From Pseudomonadota bacterium (GTDB lineage: Bacteria; Pseudomonadota; Gammaproteobacteria; Burkholderiales; Ferrovaceae): a stretch of 9,679 bases of DNA. A program made the position numbers and the translations under genes. Below are positions 5,906-9,679 of the stretch, in pieces. The stretch lies in contig JAJYQG010000193.1 in the NCBI GenBank assembly GCA_021794775.1, positions 1-9,679 on the forward strand, written 5' to 3'. The notes under the pieces are model-generated. The model did not search any database, was not told the DNA's origin, and worked only from the letters and a program-made list of their open reading frames with translations. Every line of letters starts with the position of its first letter. Positions within the stretch are counted from its first letter, which is position 1.

Positions 5906-7117
5906 ATGACATTTCAAAAGAAACTGCTGGTTCTTGCCCTGATGGGGCTTCCTGTCGGATCGGCTTTCGCCGACGGCGTCCTGTCCAGCGCAGAGTCTGA
6001 CGCCAAAGGGGTCGTCAAGGATGTAGAAACCGGTGCCAAGGATGTCGTACAGGGCATGGACAACATGCTGGACGATGGTTACAGTGGCCCCTTCACCGGT
6101 GCCTACCTCGGCCTCAAAACCGGCATCAACGATTCGAAGATGCAAGTAGGCAATGCCACGGCCGGAACAGCCGGCGCTGCCGTCACCAACAACCAGCAAA
6201 CCAATTCGCCACAAAACTACGGCGCAGCCATCGGTGCTGAAGCCGGTTATGCCTGGAAAGTGGGCTCTACCGTGCTGGGCCTCGACGCCGCTTATGGCTA
6301 CAACGGCAGCGGACGCTTTGGTTCGCTCTCGGGCAACACCACTTCGGGCTACAACTCTTACGGTAGCCACGATTACGCCCTCGGCCTGAAATTCGGTATC
6401 CCTGTCAGCGACGTGCTGATGCCCTACGCCAAACTGGGTTATGGTCGCCTGATGGGCACCGGTGCTGCCAGCGGCCTTGCTGGCAACGGCCTGAACGGTG
6501 GCCTGGGTGTTGAATATCTGGTTGCCCCGCACTGGAGCGTTGCCGGTGAATGGAACAACATGTCCACCACCGTCAACAGCAACACGCTCAACAACAACAC
6601 CTACACGATCGGCGTCAACTACTACTTCAGCGCAGCCAAACCTCATCACGTTGCAGCAGCGGCTCCCGTGGTCGCTCAAGCAGCGCCGGAACCTGCTCCC
6701 GCTCCCGCCCCTGCCCCGGTGGATCGCTGGCGCGTCATCACCGAAGAGAAGCCTGTCAGCCTCGACGGTGCCAACTTCAAGACCAACTCTGCCGTGCTGA
6801 ACAAGATGGCCGACGAAAAACTGGGCCAGGTGGTGGATTTCTCCAAGCGCTATCCTGAGGCCGATATTCAGGTTGATGGCTACACCGACAACGTCGGCTC
6901 CAAGCCCTACAACCAGAAGCTCTCCCAACGTCGCGCCGACGCGGTCAAGTCCTATCTGGTGAAGAAGGGTGTTGACGGTTCACGCATCCATACCAAGGGT
7001 CATGGCATGGAAGATCCCATTGCTTCCAACAAGACGGCAGAAGGACGGGCACAGAACCGTCACGTGGAAGTGCATTACACCGTGCGCGAAGAAAAGAAAG
7101 TACGCGTACAGAACTAA
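5906..7117 (+). CDS. OmpA-family outer membrane protein (beta-barrel plus peptidoglycan-binding domain)
   Basis: The product is 403 aa. Residues 1-22 form a signal peptide (MTFQKK, then a hydrophobic core, cleaved at SAFA|DG). Residues of about 24-55 form an Asp/Lys-rich, probably helical segment with two related units, AKGVVKDVE and AKDVVQGMD. An eight-stranded OmpA-type barrel follows (about 58-245), from GPFTGAYLGLKTG to YTIGVNYYFS, rich in Gly/Asn/Tyr and alternating strands. An Ala-Pro hinge (about 253-272) leads to the C-terminal OmpA domain with DGYTDNVGSKPYNQKLSQRRADAV and GRAQNRHVEV, the peptidoglycan-binding signature. It should anchor the outer membrane to the cell wall. GGAGAGG at 5892-5898 sets the start. 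Two terminators follow, so it is a single-gene unit. The name ompA is only a family label here, so no symbol is given. Confidence 0.93.
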   Translation: MTFQKKLLVLALMGLPVGSAFADGVLSSAESDAKGVVKDVETGAKDVVQGMDNMLDDGYSGPFTGAYLGLKTGINDSKMQVGNATAGTAGAAVTNNQQTNSPQNYGAAIGAEAGYAWKVGSTVLGLDAAYGYNGSGRFGSLSGNTTSGYNSYGSHDYALGLKFGIPVSDVLMPYAKLGYGRLMGTGAASGLAGNGLNGGLGVEYLVAPHWSVAGEWNNMSTTVNSNTLNNNTYTIGVNYYFSAAKPHHVAAAAPVVAQAAPEPAPAPAPAPVDRWRVITEEKPVSLDGANFKTNSAVLNKMADEKLGQVVDFSKRYPEADIQVDGYTDNVGSKPYNQKLSQRRADAVKSYLVKKGVDGSRIHTKGHGMEDPIASNKTAEGRAQNRHVEVHYTVREEKKVRVQN

Positions 7118-7124
7118 GCTTTGC

Positions 7125-7154
7125 CAGGGAAGACCGGTTCTTCCCTGTTGTTTT
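7125..7154 (+). terminator. First terminator hairpin after the ompA-family gene
   Basis: CAGGGAAGA (7125-7133) pairs perfectly with TCTTCCCTG (7139-7147) around a 5-nt loop and is followed by TTGTTTT (7148-7154). It starts 7 nt after the stop codon. Confidence 0.75.
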
Positions 7155-7156
7155 CA

Positions 7157-7187
7157 AACCCGAGGGGTTTTCCCCTCGGGTTTTTTT
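7157..7187 (+). terminator. Second, strong intrinsic terminator after the ompA-family gene
   Basis: A perfect 11-bp stem (7157-7167 with 7172-7182) closes a TTTT loop, and a seven-T run ends at 7187. This is a textbook factor-independent terminator placed 9 nt after the first hairpin. The pair together should block nearly all read-through into uup. Confidence 0.93.
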
Positions 7188-7214
7188 GCCCTGCCTCGGT
7201 CAATCGACGATAAT
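7186..7214 (+). promoter_or_regulatory. Candidate sigma-70 promoter of uup
   Basis: TTGCCC (7186-7191), a 17-nt spacer and GATAAT (7209-7214) form a plausible promoter in the only non-coding gap before uup. The -35 box uses the last two T of the upstream terminator's T-run. Transcription would start near 7221, leaving a leader of about 18 nt with no clear Shine-Dalgarno sequence. Confidence 0.45.
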
Positions 7215-7238
7215 GATGCTTTTCTCCAAGTCCGCACC

Positions 7239-9050
7239 ATGCCCCTGATCACGCTCAAATCCGTATCGCTTGCCTTTGGCCTTCAACCCCTTCTCGATCA
7301 CGTGGACTTGCAGATCGACGAACGGGAACGCATCGGTTTGATTGGTCGCAATGGCGGCGGCAAATCGACGCTCCTCTCGGTCCTCACCGGCGAGACCCAA
7401 GCCGACGACGGCTTGGTCTGGAGAAGTGCCGGAATGGCGCTGGGTTATGTGCAGCAAGACCCATCGTTTGGCGATAATCTCACCGTTTTCGAGGAAATTT
7501 CTCAGGGTTTGGCTGAAGATAAGCGGGACATGGGAGCATGGCGCGTCGAACGCCAACTGTCCCTGCTGGGACTCGATGCCGCAACCCCCGTCGGCACCCT
7601 ATCCGGCGGTTGGAAAAAACGCGTCGCTCTGGCGCGTGCCCTGGTTTGTGAACCCGATCTGCTGGTGCTAGACGAACCCACCAACCATCTGGACATCGAG
7701 GCCATCGAAGCTCTTGAACGTCTTTTGGGAGAATTCTCCGGATCGCTGATCTTCATCACCCATGACCGGCAATTCCTGGATCATGTCGCCACCCGGATCG
7801 TCGAGCTCGACCGGGGAATCTTGACCGGTTTTGGTCAAAGTTTTGCCGAATACCAACGACGCAAGGCCGACCAGCTGGCTGCCGAAGCACAGCAGAATGC
7901 CCGTTTCGACAAACTGCTGAGCCAGGAAGAGGTTTGGATACGCAAAGGGGTTGAAGCACGGCGGACGCGCAACGAGGGGCGGGTTCGCCGTCTCGAACGT
8001 TTGCGTCAGGAACGGGGAGCACGGCGGGAACGGGTGGGTCATGTCCAGTTTTCACTGGACTCCGGGCCATCTTCCGGCAAACTGGTGGTGGAATTGCAGG
8101 ATGTCTCCTTGCGCTACGAAGGACGATCTCTCATCGAGCATTTCTCCACGCGCATCCAGCGCGGCGACAAGGTCGGCATCATCGGCCCCAATGGCTCAGG
8201 AAAAACCACCTTGCTGCGCACGCTGCTGGGGCAGTTGCCTCCCGATACGGGGCAAGTGCGTTTGGGAACCCGTCTCGACATTGCCTACTTCGATCAGTGG
8301 CGCAGCCAACTCGACCCCTTGGCCACGCTGGCCGATACCATCAGCCCAGGCTCGGACTTTATCGAAATCAACGGTCAGCGCCAACATATCATCAGTTACC
8401 TCGGGGACTTTCTGTTTCCGCCCGAACGCGCGCGGGCCAAGGTTGAGTCCCTGTCCGGCGGTGAACGCAGCCGTCTGCTGCTGGCGCGTTTGTTCTGCCG
8501 CCCTTCCAATGTGCTGGTACTGGATGAACCGACCAACGATCTGGACATCGAAACCCTGGAATTACTGGAATCGCTGCTCACCGAATACACGGGAACCCTG
8601 TTTTTGGTCAGCCACGATCGGGCCTTTCTGGATGCTGTCGTCACTCAGGTGATGGTTCTGGATGGACAAGGGCGCGTCCAGGAAAACGTCGGAGGCTACA
8701 GCGATTGGCAGCAACATGTGGCCCAACAATCCACGTCGCAGTCCAGCCCAACCGCCGCACGCGACAAAAGCGAAACCGTGGTCAAACGCAGCAAGCCAGC
8801 CACCGAACGCTTATCCTACAAAGAAGAGCGAGAACTTCAGCAACTCCCGGAACATATCGCTGCGCTAGAAAGAGAGCAAGCCGAACTGGCCACCGCTTTG
8901 ACCGACCCCGACCTTTACCGGCGTGATCCCGAACGGGTCAAACACATCACCGCGCGCCAGCATGAACTGTCGCAACAGCTCGACGAAGCCTTTCAGAACT
9001 GGGAAACGCTGCTGCAAAAACACGACAGAATTCAGGGAAACACAGTATAA
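7239..9050 (+). CDS. uup: ABC-F family ATPase Uup (ribosome-associated)
   Basis: The product is 603 aa with two fused ABC ATPase domains and no membrane segments. The first domain has Walker A GRNGGGKS (36-43), signature LSGGW (about 121) and Walker B LLVLDEPTNHLD (about 142-153). The second has Walker A GPNGSGKT (about 316-323), LSGGERSR (about 405) and VLVLDEPTNDLD (about 425-437). The linker carries the Uup-like basic run EEVWIRKGVEARRTRNEGRV, and a charged coiled-coil C-terminal domain (about 520-603) is the feature that separates Uup from EttA and YheS. ABC-F proteins act in the cytoplasm on the ribosomal E site; Uup is linked to ribosome function and to suppression of transposon excision. 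The frame stays open upstream to 6969 inside ompA, but ATG 7239 gives the family N-terminus and lies past the terminators. E. coli Uup is slightly longer (about 635). Confidence 0.94.
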   Translation: MPLITLKSVSLAFGLQPLLDHVDLQIDERERIGLIGRNGGGKSTLLSVLTGETQADDGLVWRSAGMALGYVQQDPSFGDNLTVFEEISQGLAEDKRDMGAWRVERQLSLLGLDAATPVGTLSGGWKKRVALARALVCEPDLLVLDEPTNHLDIEAIEALERLLGEFSGSLIFITHDRQFLDHVATRIVELDRGILTGFGQSFAEYQRRKADQLAAEAQQNARFDKLLSQEEVWIRKGVEARRTRNEGRVRRLERLRQERGARRERVGHVQFSLDSGPSSGKLVVELQDVSLRYEGRSLIEHFSTRIQRGDKVGIIGPNGSGKTTLLRTLLGQLPPDTGQVRLGTRLDIAYFDQWRSQLDPLATLADTISPGSDFIEINGQRQHIISYLGDFLFPPERARAKVESLSGGERSRLLLARLFCRPSNVLVLDEPTNDLDIETLELLESLLTEYTGTLFLVSHDRAFLDAVVTQVMVLDGQGRVQENVGGYSDWQQHVAQQSTSQSSPTAARDKSETVVKRSKPATERLSYKEERELQQLPEHIAALEREQAELATALTDPDLYRRDPERVKHITARQHELSQQLDEAFQNWETLLQKHDRIQGNTV

Positions 9051-9051
9051 T
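9022..9051 (+). promoter_or_regulatory. tRNA-Ser promoter inside the end of uup
   Basis: A perfect TATAAT (9046-9051) overlaps the uup TAA stop codon and ends 9 nt before the tRNA. Eighteen nucleotides upstream is ACGACA (9022-9027), a partial -35 match. The short distance to the tRNA implies a very short 5' leader. Confidence 0.5.
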
Positions 9052-9060
9052 TGCGGGTTC

Positions 9061-9150
<90 letters not shown>

Positions 9151-9504
9151 AGTATTTGTTTATGTTGATGATTGTCGGTTGGAATAACCGGCCCGTGGGT
9201 CCTCGGCTGCGGTTGGAAGATAATCCCATGCCCCGCATCTGAACACCCACCAAAGGGGCTTGAACATGAGCCATCTGTCCAGAAGCCTATCCGTTCCAGC
9301 CCGGATGATGAATGGCCTCTCAAACCCGCCATCCGGCCCCGGCGAGACAAAGACAGTTGGGAAAACAGAACCCGTTCAAACTGCAAGGGATCGTTGAGTT
9401 TGTGGCGCAGGCGTGGTACAAAAAACAAAATATAGCCCAAACAGCGATACGACAACAGCAAATATCCCACGAAAACCGCATTTGAATGGTCAACCGGAGT
9501 CTCG
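9151..9504. other. 354 nt with no recognisable gene
   Basis: Open frames here are short or are continuations of shadows from the tRNA, and their translations have no family I recognise. A small hairpin, CGGTT-N5-AACCG, lies 25 nt or so after the tRNA but lacks a T-run. The right part becomes AT-richer and holds the candidate promoter at 9394-9422. No repeat of the tRNA-Ser 3' end is seen, so nothing suggests an integrated element. Confidence 0.5.
9394..9422 (+). promoter_or_regulatory. Candidate promoter for the right-edge gene
   Basis: TTGAGT (9394-9399), a 17-nt spacer and TACAAA (9417-9422) preceded by TGG resemble a sigma-70 promoter. It would give a leader of about 75 nt before the ATG at 9505. 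Confidence 0.35.
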
Positions 9505-9679
9505 ATGGAAGCACCATTACCTCCAGCAACAACCCATGTTAAGTCTTCTTCCCACATTGAAGGCATACAAGAACTGACTCCCCATGGTCTCTATCTTCCA
9601 TGGCTGGTGTTGCTGGTTTCGCTCTTTGCCACATTTCAGGTCTGGAAGTTTCGCGAACGCGCCTTTGACCTCAATGCAC
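9505..9679 (+). CDS. N-terminus of a membrane-anchored protein, 3' end outside window
   Basis: An open frame starts at ATG 9505 with GGAG 5 nt upstream (9496-9499) and stays open to the window edge (58 codons). About 30 polar N-terminal residues are followed by one clear hydrophobic segment, LYLPWLVLLVSLFATFQVW (about residues 34-52), and then a charged stretch KFRERAFDLNA. This pattern of short cytoplasmic tail, membrane helix and helical charged segment is common at the start of sensor proteins with a periplasmic domain, for example CHASE-type kinases or cyclases. Too little is present to assign a family. The ribosome-binding site and the membrane helix argue for a real gene, but a chance frame cannot be excluded. 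Confidence 0.5.
   Translation, partial: MEAPLPPATTHVKSSSHIEGIQELTPHGLYLPWLVLLVSLFATFQVWKFRERAFDLNA

Noticed and set aside
5849..6928. 359-codon open frame opposite the OmpA-family gene
   Set aside because: Its long Val/Gly/Ala-rich translation is a codon-bias shadow of ompA; the plus-strand protein has a signal peptide, barrel and OmpA domain.
6969..7238. 90-codon N-terminal extension of uup reaching back into ompA
   Set aside because: It would overlap ompA and run through two terminators; the family N-terminus starts at ATG 7239.
9172..9435. 87-codon plus-strand open frame after tRNA-Ser
   Set aside because: No clear ribosome-binding site and no recognisable family; composition looks like chance reading of non-coding DNA.

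Overview
The window looks like chromosomal core DNA of a betaproteobacterium, or something close to that group. The DnaK, DnaJ, CysRS, PpiB, LpxH and Uup proteins all read as full-family proteobacterial versions. LpxH and an OmpA-type porin show a Gram-negative outer membrane with lipid A. The block cysS / ppiB / lpxH has the same arrangement as in E. coli and its relatives. I cannot name the genus. No insertion sequence, phage gene, CRISPR array or resistance cassette is visible.

Layout. (1) 1-1780, plus strand: the 3' part of dnaK, then dnaJ, separated by 84 nt that hold a perfect 12-bp stem-loop. (2) 1793-3184, minus strand: cysS, converging on dnaJ; both stop codons lie in the arms of one small hairpin. 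(3) 3294-5129, plus strand: an exported TPR protein, ppiB and lpxH, closely spaced and probably co-transcribed from an A-tract-rich region shared with cysS. (4) 5130-5905: a 776-nt stretch without protein genes. Its main content is a minus-strand tRNA-Arg(CCU) gene split in the anticodon loop by a 227-nt group I intron. A structured 5130-5375 segment and a good ompA promoter flank it. (5) 5906-7117: an OmpA-family outer membrane protein, followed by two stacked terminators. (6) 7239-9050: uup, an ABC-F ATPase whose likely promoter starts inside the U-tract of the preceding terminator. (7) 9061-9150: tRNA-Ser(CGA), with a TATAAT box overlapping the uup stop codon. (8) 9151-9504: no gene recognised, only a candidate promoter. 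(9) 9505-end: the start of a membrane-anchored protein cut off by the window edge.

The genes are mostly housekeeping: protein folding (DnaK/DnaJ, PpiB, with Uup acting on ribosomes), translation (CysRS and two tRNAs) and envelope building (LpxH, OmpA, perhaps the TPR protein). The standout is the interrupted tRNA-Arg(CCU). Its halves are 227 nt apart and easily overlooked. Together they rebuild a complete cloverleaf with encoded CCA, and the insert folds as a compact group I core. The P3, P4 and P7 helices change in a compensating way relative to the Azoarcus tRNA-Ile intron as I remember it.
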